Assembly (NCBI GenBank): GCA_031277255.1
Contig: JAITMS010000162.1
Coordinates: forward strand, 1 to 51,894
DNA length: 51,894 nt
DNA from: Azonexus sp.
GTDB lineage: Bacteria; Pseudomonadota; Gammaproteobacteria; Burkholderiales; Rhodocyclaceae
Direction: 5' to 3'
Below are positions 24,350 to 33,965 of the stretch, piece by piece; position 1 is the first letter of the stretch; each line of letters opens with the position of its first letter. Below the pieces are notes generated by a model. The model was not told the origin of the DNA, did not search any database, and saw only the letters and a list, made by a program, of their open reading frames with translations. Both the position numbers and the translations under genes were made by a program.

Positions 24350-24421
24350 CGTCGGGGTGCGTATGTATTTGAACGAGGTATTCAGCCCGGACGCATCAAA
24401 GCGTGCCGCTTGGCCTTGGTG

Positions 24422-25414
24422 ATGACAACCCCCAAAATCGCCGTCACCAGCGGCGAACCGGCAGGCATCGGCCCGGAACTGTGCTTGCGCCTGAGTGAAT
24501 GGCAAGGCGACGCCCAGCCGGTGCTGCTGGCTGACCGGGCGCTGCTGCAACAGCGGGCGGAGCAGCTTGGCCTGGCGGCGCGGCTGCGCGATTACCGCTC
24601 CGATCAGACCCCGCAACCCGGCGTGCTCGATGTTCTGCACCTGCCGCTGAACAAACCCGCCGTTCCCGGCCAGCTCGATCCCGCCAACGCGCCCCATGTG
24701 CTGGCCCTGCTCGACCGGGCGCTGGCCGGTTGCCAGAGCGGCGAATTTGCGGCAATGGTCACGGCCCCGCTGCATAAAGGCGTCATCAACGCGGCGGGCA
24801 TTCCGTTCACCGGCCATACCGAATATCTCGCCGCAAAAACGGCGACGCCGCGGGTCGTGATGATGCTGGCGGGCGATACTGGGCGCGGCCCGCTGCGTGT
24901 GGCGCTGGCGACCACGCATCTGCCGTTGCAAGACGTACCCGCCGCCATCACGCCGCTGGCGCTCGAACAAACGCTGCGCATCCTGCATGACGATCTGCGC
25001 GACAAATACGGCATTGCCCAGCCGCGCATCCTCGTCGCCGGCCTCAACCCGCACGCGGGCGAAGGCGGCTATCTGGGCCGCGAGGAAATCGACGTGATTG
25101 CCCCCGTGCTGGCAAAACTGCGCGGCGCAGGCTTGAATCTTTCCGGCCCGCATCCGGCGGACACGATGTTCACCTCGCCCGTGCTGGCGGGCGGCGACGC
25201 CGTGCTGGCGATGTATCACGATCAGGGGCTGACCGTCCTCAAATACGCCACCTTCGGCCACGGCATCAACGTGACCCTGGGTCTACCCATCATCCGCACC
25301 TCGGTCGACCACGGCACGGCGCTGGATCTCGCCGGAACGGGCCAGGCCGACCCCGGCAGCCTGTTCGCGGCGCTGACCGAAGCCGCCCGCATGGCGGGTA
25401 GACAGACGGCATGA
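24422..25414 (+). CDS. pdxA: 4-Hydroxythreonine-4-phosphate dehydrogenase
   Basis: 330 residues from ATG 24422; GTG 24419 is an alternative, and no good Shine-Dalgarno is visible, probably because the REP insertion replaced the native upstream sequence. It makes the amino-ketone precursor of pyridoxal phosphate. Motifs: [37 protein letters not shown], the metal histidine in [22 protein letters not shown] and [12 protein letters not shown]. The stop overlaps rsmA by 4 bp. The surA-pdxA-rsmA order is conserved. Confidence 0.95.
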   Translation: MTTPKIAVTSGEPAGIGPELCLRLSEWQGDAQPVLLADRALLQQRAEQLGLAARLRDYRSDQTPQPGVLDVLHLPLNKPAVPGQLDPANAPHVLALLDRALAGCQSGEFAAMVTAPLHKGVINAAGIPFTGHTEYLAAKTATPRVVMMLAGDTGRGPLRVALATTHLPLQDVPAAITPLALEQTLRILHDDLRDKYGIAQPRILVAGLNPHAGEGGYLGREEIDVIAPVLAKLRGAGLNLSGPHPADTMFTSPVLAGGDAVLAMYHDQGLTVLKYATFGHGINVTLGLPIIRTSVDHGTALDLAGTGQADPGSLFAALTEAARMAGRQTA

Positions 25415-26202
25415 GAGGGCACGTCGCCCGCAAACGCTTTGGCCAGAATTTTCTGGTCGATCACGGCGTCATCGCCGCCATCCTCCGCGCCATTGATCCG
25501 CAGCAGGGCGATACCGTGGTCGAAATCGGCCCTGGCCTCGGCGCCTTGACCGAGCCGCTGCTGGCCCGTCTCGACCATCTGCATGTCGTCGAAATCGACC
25601 GCGACCTGATTGCCCGCCTGAAAAACCGTTACCCGCCCGCCCGCCTCAGCGTCCATGAAGGCGACGCGCTCGCCTTTGATTTCGCCCGCCTCGGCGATGA
25701 GTTGCGCGTCGTCGGCAACTTGCCCTACAACATCTCGACGCCGCTGCTGTTCCATCTGGCCGATTACGCGCCAGGCGTGCGCGACATGCACTTCATGCTG
25801 CAAAAGGAAGTGGTTGCGCGCATGACCGCCGCCCCCGGCGACAGCGCCTTCAGCCGCCTTTCGGTCATGCTGCAATACCGCTTCCATCTCGCATGGCTGC
25901 TCGACGTGCCGCCCGCAAGTTTCGATCCGCCGCCCCAGGTCGAATCCGCTGTCGTCCGCCTCATTCCCAAAGCCGCCGCCCTGCTCACCGCTGTCGATGC
26001 GCGGGTTTTCGCCCGCCTCGTCCAGGCCGCCTTTGCTCAGCGCCGCAAAATGCTGCGCAATACCCTGAAGCCGCTCCTCGACGAAAAAGCCATCACCGCC
26101 CTCGGCATCGACCCCTGCCAGCGCCCGGAAGACCTGGCGGTCGAAGACTACGTCCGGCTCGCCAATGATCTCGCCGCTTCCGGCGTGGCGCGGCAGGCAT
26201 GA
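25411..26202 (+). CDS. rsmA: 16S rRNA (A1518/A1519-N6)-dimethyltransferase
   Basis: 263 residues. It dimethylates two adjacent adenosines near the 3' end of 16S rRNA late in 30S assembly. Motifs: [10 protein letters not shown] at the N-terminus, [16 protein letters not shown] (SAM site), and [15 protein letters not shown] (catalytic NLPY). Coupled to pdxA through an ATGA overlap. Also known as ksgA. Confidence 0.97.
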   Translation: MRGHVARKRFGQNFLVDHGVIAAILRAIDPQQGDTVVEIGPGLGALTEPLLARLDHLHVVEIDRDLIARLKNRYPPARLSVHEGDALAFDFARLGDELRVVGNLPYNISTPLLFHLADYAPGVRDMHFMLQKEVVARMTAAPGDSAFSRLSVMLQYRFHLAWLLDVPPASFDPPPQVESAVVRLIPKAAALLTAVDARVFARLVQAAFAQRRKMLRNTLKPLLDEKAITALGIDPCQRPEDLAVEDYVRLANDLAASGVARQA

Positions 26203-26232
26203 AAAAAAAGCGAGCCGGGTTGCCCCGCTCGC
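26202..26232 (-). terminator. Rho-independent terminator of the DUF2892 gene
   Basis: On the minus strand: stem GCGAGC/GCTCGC (26232-26227 with 26215-26210), a GC-rich loop, then a run of eight T (26209-26202). It ends the transcript that contains the Crp/Fnr gene and the DUF2892 gene and abuts the rsmA stop on the other strand. Confidence 0.88.
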
Positions 26233-26255
26233 CTTGCCGGAAAGTCCGCGCTGTA

Positions 26256-26450
26256 TCAGCGTTTGCCCAACGAACAGGTGTTGAGGCCGACGATCCGGTA
26301 GAGCGGGCACCAGCCCATCAGGCCGGTCGCCAGCGGGATGACGCCGATCCAGGCCCAGACCGGGCCGCCCATGACGGCGACCCAGACGATCAGGGCGATG
26401 CCCACGACGATGCGCAAAATTTTGTCGATACCGCCAACATTGCTTTTCAT
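26256..26450 (-). CDS. DUF2892 (YgaP-type) small membrane protein
   Basis: 64 residues: MKSNVGGIDKILRIVVGIAL, two hydrophobic helices separated by a short turn, and the typical end GWCPLYRIVGLNTC. This is the stand-alone version of the transmembrane module found on some rhodanese proteins; its function is unknown. It lies 76 bp downstream of the Crp/Fnr-type gene with an own terminator, a pairing seen in many betaproteobacteria, so it is probably that regulator's target. Confidence 0.9.
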   Translation of the reverse strand: MKSNVGGIDKILRIVVGIALIVWVAVMGGPVWAWIGVIPLATGLMGWCPLYRIVGLNTCSLGKR

Positions 26451-26526
26451 AAATTTTCCTCCATCAGAGTTGGGAACTGCGGCTCGGACTGTAGCCCGCG
26501 CCAGCGGGCGGCGTCTGTAACCTGAG

Positions 26527-27198
26527 TCACACAGCGGCGATGCCTTGCAGACCGGAGCGGTCGATCAGGGTGATCTGTTCGCGGCCCAGGCTGACCAGCC
26601 CTTGCGCGGCGAAGCCCTTGAGCAGGCGGCTGACGATTTCGCGCACGCTGCCCAGTTCGTCGGCCAGTTGCTGATGGGTGACGGCCAGCACATCGTCCGG
26701 GCGGGCCAGCAGCAGGCGGGCCAGCCGCTGGTCGAGGCGGGCGAAAGCGACTTCCTCGACCAGTTGCATCAACTCAGCGATGCGCTCGGCAAAAAGATGA
26801 AAGACAAAATCGCGGAAAGGCGCGTGGGCCAACATCAACTCAGCAAAAACGGGCACTGGCAGCAGCAGCAGGGTCAGCGGCGTCTCGGCGACGCCGCGGG
26901 CGTTGTAGTCGCTACGCCCCAACAGGCAACTGGAAGAAATGATGCAGGAACCGCCCGGCTCAACCCGGTAGAGCATGAGTTCACGCCCATTGGCGGCGCT
27001 TTTGCCGACCTTGATGCGGCCTTCGAGCAGAAGCGGAAAGCCCTGACAAGGCTGACGCTCGGCAAAAACCTGCGCCCCCGCCGGCAGACGCATGACGGCG
27101 GCGGGTTGCAGCAAGGCCATCTGCTGCTCTGGCCTCAGCCCGGCCAGCGCCGGGTAGAGGGCGAGCAGGCGCGGGAGGTCGATGGCGGCGGTGTTCAT
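26527..27198 (-). CDS. Crp/Fnr family transcriptional regulator
   Basis: 223 residues from ATG 27196-27198. The N-terminal cyclic-nucleotide-like beta-roll covers about 20-130, with GFPLLLEGRIKVGKSAANGR. The C-terminal winged helix contains QQLADELGSVREIVSRLL. There is no N-terminal cysteine cluster as in oxygen-sensing FNR. The Cys-containing strand SCIISSSCLLGRSDYNARG resembles the subgroup encoded next to DUF2892 and rhodanese-type genes, which hints at sulfur or redox control (inference). One base separates it from the xth stop, so it is co-transcribed with xth. Confidence 0.88.
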   Translation of the reverse strand: MNTAAIDLPRLLALYPALAGLRPEQQMALLQPAAVMRLPAGAQVFAERQPCQGFPLLLEGRIKVGKSAANGRELMLYRVEPGGSCIISSSCLLGRSDYNARGVAETPLTLLLLPVPVFAELMLAHAPFRDFVFHLFAERIAELMQLVEEVAFARLDQRLARLLLARPDDVLAVTHQQLADELGSVREIVSRLLKGFAAQGLVSLGREQITLIDRSGLQGIAAV

Positions 27199-27199
27199 G

Positions 27200-27964
27200 T
27201 CAATCGAGCACCGCCCACACCGGCGCGTGGTCGGACGGACGCTCGCGTTTGCGCGGGGCGCGGTCGATGCCAGCCGCCGTGCAGCGGGCGGCCAGCGGCG
27301 GCGACAGCAGGATGTGGTCGATGCGCAGGCCGAGATTTTTCTGAAAACCGAGCATCCGGTAATCCCACCACGAAAAACTTTTGTCCGCTTGCTCAAACAG
27401 ACGGAAGCTGTCCTGCAAACCGAGGCCAAGGAGCCGCCGGAAAGCGGCGCGTTCGGCGGTCGAGCAGAGAATGCCGTCAGCCCAGGCGGCGGGATCGTGC
27501 ACATCGCGGTCATCGGGTGCGATGTTGTAGTCGCCGCCGAGCGCCAGTTGCGGGAAGGCGGCCAGCTCCCCGGCCAGCCACTCGGCCAGGGCCGCGAGCC
27601 AGCGCAGTTTGTAATCGTACTTGTCACTGCCGACAGCCTGACCGTTCGGCACATAGGCCGAGATGACGCGCACCCCATTGATCGTGCCGGCAATCAGGCG
27701 CTTTTGCTCGTCGGCAAAGAGCGGATTGCCGCAAACGATATCGGTGATCGGCTGACGGGCGAGCAGCGCGACGCCGTTATAGGTTTTCTGGCCGGAACAG
27801 GCGGCGCGATAACCGACGGCTTCGATTTCGGCGTGAGGAAAGTGGGCGTCTTCGAGCTTCAGTTCCTGCAAACACAACACATCCGGCTGCTGCTCGACCA
27901 GCCAGTCGAGCAGATGCGGCAGACGGACTTTGAGGGAATTGACGTTCCAGGAAGCGATTTTCAT
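27200..27964 (-). CDS. xth: Exodeoxyribonuclease III (AP endonuclease)
   Basis: 254 residues. Cleaves at abasic sites and degrades DNA 3' to 5' in base excision repair. Motifs of the EEP/AP-endonuclease fold: IASWNVNSLKVRLPHLLDWL, LQELKLED (metal Glu), ALGGDYNIAPDDRDVHDP, WWDYRMLGFQ, LRIDHILLSP and the terminal PSDHAPVWAVLD. All catalytic residues of this family that I can place are present. Starts a minus-strand operon with the Crp/Fnr gene; 132 bp upstream without a recognisable element. Confidence 0.95.
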   Translation of the reverse strand: MKIASWNVNSLKVRLPHLLDWLVEQQPDVLCLQELKLEDAHFPHAEIEAVGYRAACSGQKTYNGVALLARQPITDIVCGNPLFADEQKRLIAGTINGVRVISAYVPNGQAVGSDKYDYKLRWLAALAEWLAGELAAFPQLALGGDYNIAPDDRDVHDPAAWADGILCSTAERAAFRRLLGLGLQDSFRLFEQADKSFSWWDYRMLGFQKNLGLRIDHILLSPPLAARCTAAGIDRAPRKRERPSDHAPVWAVLD

Positions 27965-28096
27965 GGCGTGGCTCTTGTCGCTGTTTGTCCGGGCGGACGC
28001 ACGGTGTCATTTTGCCATGCCCTGCGGCCATCTGCCGGATGACGCGCGCTGACTGAACGCGACCACTGTCGCATCCGCTAGCGCGGCGAAGCGGTT

Positions 28097-28498
28097 CTAG
28101 CGATAAAGGATGAGCGGTATGTCGCAATCTGCCAGCACGGAGGCGGCCACGCTGCCCAAGAGGAGCTTGCCGACCTTCGTGCGGCCATGCGTTCCCATGA
28201 TGATGACGTCACATTGATGCGCTTCGGCGTAATCAATGATGCTTTGCGCCGGTGTGTCGCCGACCACTGAGGCAATGGCGCAGGTCATGCCGACCGCTTC
28301 GGCCTGTTTGGTGGCAAAAGCCAAGGCTTCCTCGGCGTGTGGTTTGCGACCGGTGTCAATCTGCTCGATATAGGTTGCCTCGCTGACGAAAATTGCCGTG
28401 ACCTGCGCGCCGAGCTGCTTGGCGAGGTTGATTCCGGCGCGGATGGCTTTTTCGGAACGGCGCGATCCGTCGGTCGGCAGGAGGATGTGCTTGTACAT
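28097..28498 (-). CDS. Universal stress protein, UspA family
   Basis: 133 residues from ATG 28496-28498 (CTGGAGAA just upstream); the longer open frame is not supported. Typical UspA fold: MYKHILLPTDGSRRSEKAI at the N-terminus and the ATP-binding loop VIIMGTHGRTKVGKLLLGSV with G-x2-G-x9-G(S) spacing. Cytoplasmic, induced by stress or starvation in relatives. Divergent from the gene at 28687. Confidence 0.93.
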   Translation of the reverse strand: MYKHILLPTDGSRRSEKAIRAGINLAKQLGAQVTAIFVSEATYIEQIDTGRKPHAEEALAFATKQAEAVGMTCAIASVVGDTPAQSIIDYAEAHQCDVIIMGTHGRTKVGKLLLGSVAASVLADCDIPLILYR

Positions 28499-28686
28499 TC
28501 GGTTCTCCAGATATTGAGGTTGGAATATTTTAAGTATAACCATGTCCGTCTCGGCAGACGATAGGCTTGTGTGGAGCGCATAAAACATGCTGTCGGCCAA
28601 TCCAAGTCCGCGACGGCAATTTTTTTGGCCGCGCCTCGCCAGAGGCCTGTGGCACAATCGGCCATCCCTTCTTTGCCGTCCTTGCC

Positions 28687-29361
28687 ATGAAATTCGCATT
28701 TTATCTGCTGGGCCTCGTTTTCCTTGTGTTGGCGCTTTCTTTTCTGGTTCCGGCTCCAGAAGGCGGGGAGGAGGCGGGGCGTCATTTGCCGTGGCAGATC
28801 GAGCTGGATGGTCAGGGTGGCAGCACGGTTTTTGGCGTGCAGCCGGGGCGGAGTTCGCTGGCCGATCTCAAGGCGGCGCTGGGCAATGACCTGGAAGTGG
28901 CGATTATCGCCCAGCCGAATGAGGTGGGCGCGGTCGAGGCGTACTACAGCGGGGTGATGCTCGGTTTTGTCCAGGCCCGTCTGGTGGCGGCGCTCGATGT
29001 CGCGCCGGAGGCGGTTGCCGCCATGCGCGAGCGGGCCTTGAAGGCCAGGCATATGGAAAGCACGACGCGCAAGATCACGCTGCACACGGACGATCTGGCG
29101 GCTTTGGAACAGGCGGCAATCAAGTCGCTGGCGGTGATTCCGGCGGTCAATCTCGATGAAGCCGCCATCGTCCAGCGTTTCGGCCCGCCGACAGAGCGTT
29201 TGCCAGAGGGAGAAAAGCGCGTGCATCTCTTTTATCCGCAGTTGGGTCTGGCTATTGTGGTCGATAGCGATGGCAAGGAGTTGCTGCAATATGTCGCGCC
29301 GCGCGATTTTGCGCTCTTGCGCGAGCCATTGCGTAAGCCGTCAGGCACGGGCGGCGCTTGA
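28687..29361 (+). CDS. Membrane-anchored protein of unknown function upstream of ndk
   Basis: 224 residues. One N-terminal hydrophobic segment (FAFYLLGLVFLVLALSFLV) acts as an anchor or signal; the rest is soluble, presumably periplasmic, with no cysteine lipobox. Recognisable only as a conserved-looking hypothetical: ELDGQGGSTVFGVQPGRSSL, then a long helical middle and a beta-rich end (RVHLFYPQLGLAIVVDSDG). No catalytic motif seen. It could be read with ndk, but 90 bp including a -10-like TAAAAT separates them. Confidence 0.68.
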   Translation: MKFAFYLLGLVFLVLALSFLVPAPEGGEEAGRHLPWQIELDGQGGSTVFGVQPGRSSLADLKAALGNDLEVAIIAQPNEVGAVEAYYSGVMLGFVQARLVAALDVAPEAVAAMRERALKARHMESTTRKITLHTDDLAALEQAAIKSLAVIPAVNLDEAAIVQRFGPPTERLPEGEKRVHLFYPQLGLAIVVDSDGKELLQYVAPRDFALLREPLRKPSGTGGA

Positions 29362-29451
29362 TTTTTGCTCGCTACCGAGGCAGCGGCGAGCGGGGCGAAT
29401 CTGCTAAAATAGCCTGTTTTCCAACTATCCTGCTTTAATGGAGCAATCTCA

Positions 29452-29880
29452 ATGGCTATCGAACGTACCCTGTCCATCATCAAACCCGACGCTGTGGCCA
29501 AAAATGTCATCGGCCAGATTTACGCCCGCTTCGAGCAGGCGGGCCTCAAGATCGTCGCCGCCCGCATGGCCTGGCTGTCGGCGCAGGAGGCCGGGCAGTT
29601 TTACGCTGTCCATAAGGAGCGGCCTTTCTTCAAGGATCTGGTTGCCTTTATGACCTCCGGCCCGGTGATGATTCAGGTGCTGGAAGGCGACAGCGCCATC
29701 GCCAAAAACCGTGAACTGATGGGCGCGACCGATCCGAAGAAGGCGGATAAAGGCACCATCCGCGCCGATTTTGCCGAGTCGATCGACGCCAATGCCGTGC
29801 ATGGGTCGGATGCCGCCGAGACGGCGGCGGTCGAAGTGGCCTTTTTCTTCCCCGGCCTGAACGTTTACGCTGGCCGCTGA
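29452..29880 (+). CDS. ndk: Nucleoside diphosphate kinase
   Basis: 142 residues, normal length. Balances NTP and dNTP pools through a phosphohistidine. [18 protein letters not shown] at the N-terminus and the active-site block [20 protein letters not shown] with the catalytic histidine are intact. AATGGAGCAATCTCA precedes the ATG. It starts the conserved ndk-rlmN-pilW-rodZ-ispG-hisS run. Confidence 0.97.
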   Translation: MAIERTLSIIKPDAVAKNVIGQIYARFEQAGLKIVAARMAWLSAQEAGQFYAVHKERPFFKDLVAFMTSGPVMIQVLEGDSAIAKNRELMGATDPKKADKGTIRADFAESIDANAVHGSDAAETAAVEVAFFFPGLNVYAGR

Positions 29881-29929
29881 GTTTGCCGTTTTGAAGATTC
29901 GGGATCGTTTTCCGCCACATCCCAATCCC

Positions 29930-31024
29930 ATGCAGAACCTTCTAGATCTTGACGCCGATGGCCTCGCCGCCTGGTTTGCCGGGGAGGGCGAAAAGCCTTT
30001 TCGCGCCCGCCAGGTGTTGCGCTGGATTCATCGCGCCGGCGTGGCGGATTTCGCCGCCATGACCGACATCGCCAAAAGTCTGCGCGACAAGCTGAAGACG
30101 CGGGCGGTGGTGTATCCGCCGCCGGTCATTGCCGACCAAGGCTCGGCTGACGGCACGCGCAAGTTCCTCATCGACGTCGGCAACGGCAACGCGGTTGAAA
30201 CCGTGTTCATTCCCGAAGATGACCGGGGAACCTTGTGCGTATCGACCCAGGCCGGTTGCGCCCTCGAGTGCGCTTTTTGCGCGACCGGCCAACAGGGCTT
30301 CAACCGTAACCTGACGGTGGCCGAAATCATCGGTCAGTTGTGGCAGGCCAATCAGGCGCTGGGCGTGAGGCATGGCGATGAGCGGGCGATTTCCAACGTC
30401 GTCCTGATGGGCATGGGCGAGCCGCTGGCCAATTTCGACAACGTCGTTGCGGCGCTCCGGCTGATGCTCGATGACAACGCCTATGGCCTGTCGCGTCGCC
30501 GGGTCACGGTGTCCACTTCCGGCCTCGTGCCGGCGATTGACCGTTTGCGGGATGAATGTCCGGTGGCGTTGGCGGTGTCCTTGCACGCGCCGAACGATCT
30601 GTTGCGCAACCAACTGGTGCCGATCAACCAGAAATATCCGCTCTCTGAGCTGATGGCCGCTTGTCAGCGTTACCTCGACAAAGCGCCGCGCGATTTCGTC
30701 ACCTTTGAGTATGTGATGCTCGCCGGTATCAACGACAGCGACGCCCATGCCCGTGAATTGCTGGCTCTGGTCAAGCGCGTGCCGTGCAAGTTCAACCTGA
30801 TTCCCTTCAACCCCTTCCCCGGCTCGCCGTTTCGGCGTTCATCCGGCGAGCGGCTACGCCGTTTTGCCGATACGCTGATAGAGGCGGGCATTGTCACTAC
30901 CACGCGCAAAACGCGTGGCGGCGACATCGACGCCGCCTGCGGCCAACTGGCCGGGCAAGTGCGGGACCGGAGGCGGCGGATAGCGGGCAGGACAATCCTG
31001 TTTACGGAGGCAAGCTACGGATGA
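29930..31024 (+). CDS. rlmN: Dual-specificity 23S rRNA/tRNA adenosine-C2 methyltransferase
   Basis: 364 residues from ATG 29930; a TTG 13 codons earlier is not needed. Radical SAM enzyme methylating A2503 of 23S rRNA and A37 of some tRNAs. The 4Fe-4S motif is [18 protein letters not shown] (CxxxCxxC), followed by [16 protein letters not shown] and [10 protein letters not shown]. The second catalytic cysteine is probably in the C-terminal [19 protein letters not shown]. Its stop overlaps pilW by 4 bp. Confidence 0.96.
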   Translation: MQNLLDLDADGLAAWFAGEGEKPFRARQVLRWIHRAGVADFAAMTDIAKSLRDKLKTRAVVYPPPVIADQGSADGTRKFLIDVGNGNAVETVFIPEDDRGTLCVSTQAGCALECAFCATGQQGFNRNLTVAEIIGQLWQANQALGVRHGDERAISNVVLMGMGEPLANFDNVVAALRLMLDDNAYGLSRRRVTVSTSGLVPAIDRLRDECPVALAVSLHAPNDLLRNQLVPINQKYPLSELMAACQRYLDKAPRDFVTFEYVMLAGINDSDAHARELLALVKRVPCKFNLIPFNPFPGSPFRRSSGERLRRFADTLIEAGIVTTTRKTRGGDIDAACGQLAGQVRDRRRRIAGRTILFTEASYG

Positions 31025-31821
31025 AAACGGAAAAAAAATCGGGCCGCTGGCTCAGCATCCTGGGGGCGCTGTCGTGCGCTTGCGCGTTGACGGCCCAGGC
31101 CCAGAATTACGGCAATCTGAGCGGCGAACGCGGCGCTCAGAGCGAGCCGCGGAGTAAAGCCAAAATTCATACCGAACTGGGCGCCGCCTATTTTCAGGCC
31201 GGTAGTCCGAGCGTTGCCCTCGAGCATCTGGCGATCGCGCTCAAGGCCGATTCCGGCTACTACCCGGCCTACAGCGTGCGCGGCCTGGTCTATAGCTCGC
31301 TCAAGGAATACGGCAAAGCCGAGGACGATTTTCAGCGGGCGGTCAAAGCCGCCCCCAACGACCCGGAAGTGAATAACAACTACGGCTGGTTCCTCTGCGA
31401 TACCGGCAAGGCGCGGCAGTCGATCAGCTATTTTCTCAACGCCCTGAAAAATCCGCTTTATGAAACACCGGGTGTCGCCTACGCCAATGCCGGGGCCTGC
31501 GCCGTGAAGGCGGGGGACGACGATGGCGCCCTGCAATATCTGTTGCAAGCCGTGCAGTTGTCGCAAGATGGCGCGCTGGCGGCGCGGCTGGAACTGGCCA
31601 AGTTGTTTTATCGGCGCGGCAATCTCGACGAATCGCGCGTCTATCTCAACGATATCCTCAAGGAGATGATGTCGCCAACGGCGGAAGCCCTGTGGCTGGC
31701 CATCCGGCTTGAGCGCAGGGCGGGCAACAAAGGGGCCGAAAGCGGTTTTGCCGCGCAGTTGCGGAGCCGTTACCCGACTTCGCCGGAGTATCAGGAATTT
31801 CTCAAGGGCAATTTTGAATGA
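31021..31821 (+). CDS. pilW: Type IV pilus biogenesis TPR protein PilW/PilF
   Basis: 266 residues. A signal sequence (about 1-27) with a possible but weak lipobox near Cys19/Cys21 is followed by about six TPR units, for example [20 protein letters not shown] and [20 protein letters not shown]. In relatives this outer membrane lipoprotein is the pilotin that helps the PilQ secretin assemble. Its place after rlmN and before rodZ is the standard betaproteobacterial location, which supports the call. Coupled to both neighbours by 4 bp overlaps. Confidence 0.88.
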   Translation: MKTEKKSGRWLSILGALSCACALTAQAQNYGNLSGERGAQSEPRSKAKIHTELGAAYFQAGSPSVALEHLAIALKADSGYYPAYSVRGLVYSSLKEYGKAEDDFQRAVKAAPNDPEVNNNYGWFLCDTGKARQSISYFLNALKNPLYETPGVAYANAGACAVKAGDDDGALQYLLQAVQLSQDGALAARLELAKLFYRRGNLDESRVYLNDILKEMMSPTAEALWLAIRLERRAGNKGAESGFAAQLRSRYPTSPEYQEFLKGNFE

Positions 31822-32729
31822 GCGAAGCGGACATCACAGCCGACGCCACTGCGGGCAAAGAGACGCCGCCCGTCGAGACGGTGGTCGCCGCGTCGCCGCC
31901 CTCGGTCGGCGAGCAATTGGCCGCCGCCCGTCTGGCGCGCGGGCTGAAAGTCGTCGACGTGGCGCAGACGCTCAAACTCAGCGCCCGTCAGGTCGTGGCG
32001 CTGGAAGGCGACAACTGGCAAGCCCTGCCCGGCCCAACCTTCATTCGCGGCTTTGTCCGCAATTACGCCCGGCTGCTCGGCCTCGACGCCGCGCCCTTGA
32101 TGGCGATGCTCGACCAGCTACTGGCCAAACCGACCGCCCCGCTGACGCCGTTACCTGCCCGGCGACCGCCGATGGGCAACGGCAGCGGGGTGCGGCGTGA
32201 TCGTCTGGTCATGCTGACGGGCGGTCTTCTGCTGCTCCTGGCGGCGCTGGCTTATTTCCTCATCCCCGGCGATTTGTCGAACTGGCGCGAAAGCGCCGAA
32301 GCGGCGCTGAAGGCGCTGAGCCGCCCGCCGGAAGCGCCTGCCGCGCCGCCCGCCGCCGAAACTGAGCCGCCCTTCCCGCCAGAGACGACGCCGCCGCAGA
32401 TCATCAACCCGGAGGTGGCTGAAGAAGTCGTGCCGACTCCGGTCGAAGCGCCGCCTGCTACCCCCGCATCCCCCGAGTCGGCGGCGATACCCGTCGGCGC
32501 CTTGCGTCTGGTGGCCGACCAGGAATCGTGGGTCGAAGTGCACGACCGCGACAGCCGCCTCATCTTCTCGCAGCGCATGACCGCTGGCAGCGAGCAGGTC
32601 TTGAACGGGCCGCCGCCGTTATCGCTGGTGATTGGCTATGCGCCCGGCGTGCGCCTGACTTGGCGCGGCAAGGCGGTTGATCTGGGGCCGTCGACCAAGG
32701 GCGACGTTGCCCGTCTGGCGCTGGAGTAA
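31818..32729 (+). CDS. rodZ: RodZ-like cytoskeletal/DNA-binding membrane protein
   Basis: 303 residues. Cytoplasmic HTH (about 28-95, SVGEQLAAARLARGLKVVDV, then RQVVALEGDNWQALPGPTF and IRGFVRNYARLLGL), one membrane helix near 130-152 (RLVMLTGGLLLLLAALAYFL), a Pro/Ala/Glu-rich periplasmic linker (about 170-225), and a C-terminal DUF4115 domain (LVADQESWVEVHDRDSRLIF). RodZ links MreB to the membrane for rod shape. Confidence 0.93.
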   Translation: MSEADITADATAGKETPPVETVVAASPPSVGEQLAAARLARGLKVVDVAQTLKLSARQVVALEGDNWQALPGPTFIRGFVRNYARLLGLDAAPLMAMLDQLLAKPTAPLTPLPARRPPMGNGSGVRRDRLVMLTGGLLLLLAALAYFLIPGDLSNWRESAEAALKALSRPPEAPAAPPAAETEPPFPPETTPPQIINPEVAEEVVPTPVEAPPATPASPESAAIPVGALRLVADQESWVEVHDRDSRLIFSQRMTAGSEQVLNGPPPLSLVIGYAPGVRLTWRGKAVDLGPSTKGDVARLALE

Positions 32730-32735
32730 GCCGCT

Positions 32736-33965
32736 GTGAGTCCGGCCCCCAAGCGCCTTGCCCGCGCCACCGCCGTCGGCCATGTCCGCCTTGGCGGCGA
32801 CGCGCCGGTGGTCGTCCAGTCGATGACCAATACCGACACGGCGGATGATCTGGCCACCGCCATCCAGTGCGCCGAACTCGCCCGCGCCGGTTCGGAACTG
32901 GTGCGGATCACCGTCAATACGCCGGAAGCCGCTGCCGCCGTGCCGAAAATCCGCGAGCATCTCGACCGGATGAACCTTCCTGTGCCGCTGATCGGCGATT
33001 TTCACTACAACGGCCACCGGCTGCTTGCCGACGAACCGGCGGCGGCCCTGGCGCTGGCCAAGTACCGCATCAATCCGGGCAATGTCGGTTTCGGCCAGAA
33101 GAAGGATGAGCAGTTCGCGCAGATGATTGAACTCGCCTGCCGTTACGACAAGCCGGTGCGTATCGGCGTCAACTGGGGCAGTCTCGATCAGGCGCTCCTG
33201 GCGCGGCTGATGGACGACAACAGCCGCCGCGCCGAGCCGCTCGGCGCGACGGCGATGATGCGTCAGGCGATGGCCGCCTCGGCGCTGGAATCGGCGGCCA
33301 AGGCGGAGGACATCGGTCTTGCCGGAGAAAAAATCATCCTCTCCTGCAAGGTATCGGGCGTTCAGGATCTGATCGCCATTTACCGCGATCTCGCCCGCCG
33401 CTGCGATTACGCCCTGCATCTTGGCCTGACCGAAGCCGGTATCGGTTCGAAAGGCATTGTCGCCTCGACCGCCGCGCTGGCCGTGCTGTTGCAGGAAGGC
33501 ATCGGCGATACCCTCCGCGTCTCGCTGACGCCGGAACCGAAGGGTTCGCGCACCCAGGAAGTCACCGTCGCCCAGGAGATTCTGCAAACCATGAATCTCC
33601 GCGCTTTTACGCCGATGGTCGCGGCCTGTCCCGGCTGCGGGCGGACGACCAGTGCCTTTTTTCAGGAACTGGCGGGCGATGTGCAGAATTTCGTCCGCGC
33701 CCGCATGGGCGAATGGAAAACGCAGTATGACGGGGCCGAAAACATGACGCTGGCCGTCATGGGCTGCATTGTGAACGGCCCCGGCGAATCGAAGCACGCC
33801 AATATCGGCATTTCCCTGCCGGGCACGGGCGAAGCGCCGTCCGCCCCGGTTTTCGAGGATGGCGTCAAAACCGTGACCTTGAAGGGCGAGCGGATCGCCG
33901 CCGAATTCAAGGACATTATCGAGCGTTACGTCCGGCGCACTTATCCAAAGAAACGATCGGCATGA
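32736..33965 (+). CDS. ispG: 4-Hydroxy-3-methylbut-2-enyl-diphosphate synthase
   Basis: 409 residues from a GTG start at 32736, 6 bp after rodZ. The penultimate enzyme of the MEP isoprenoid pathway. N-terminal TIM barrel with [18 protein letters not shown] and RINPGNVGF. The C-terminal iron-sulfur part has ACPGCGRTT and [18 protein letters not shown], supplying the three cysteines of the 4Fe-4S cluster. Overlaps hisS by 4 bp. Confidence 0.96.
   Translation: MSPAPKRLARATAVGHVRLGGDAPVVVQSMTNTDTADDLATAIQCAELARAGSELVRITVNTPEAAAAVPKIREHLDRMNLPVPLIGDFHYNGHRLLADEPAAALALAKYRINPGNVGFGQKKDEQFAQMIELACRYDKPVRIGVNWGSLDQALLARLMDDNSRRAEPLGATAMMRQAMAASALESAAKAEDIGLAGEKIILSCKVSGVQDLIAIYRDLARRCDYALHLGLTEAGIGSKGIVASTAALAVLLQEGIGDTLRVSLTPEPKGSRTQEVTVAQEILQTMNLRAFTPMVAACPGCGRTTSAFFQELAGDVQNFVRARMGEWKTQYDGAENMTLAVMGCIVNGPGESKHANIGISLPGTGEAPSAPVFEDGVKTVTLKGERIAAEFKDIIERYVRRTYPKKRSA

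Noticed and set aside
26527..27693. 388-codon version of the Crp/Fnr gene
   Set aside because: The extra N-terminal part is the shadow of xth; the protein from 27198 has the normal family length.
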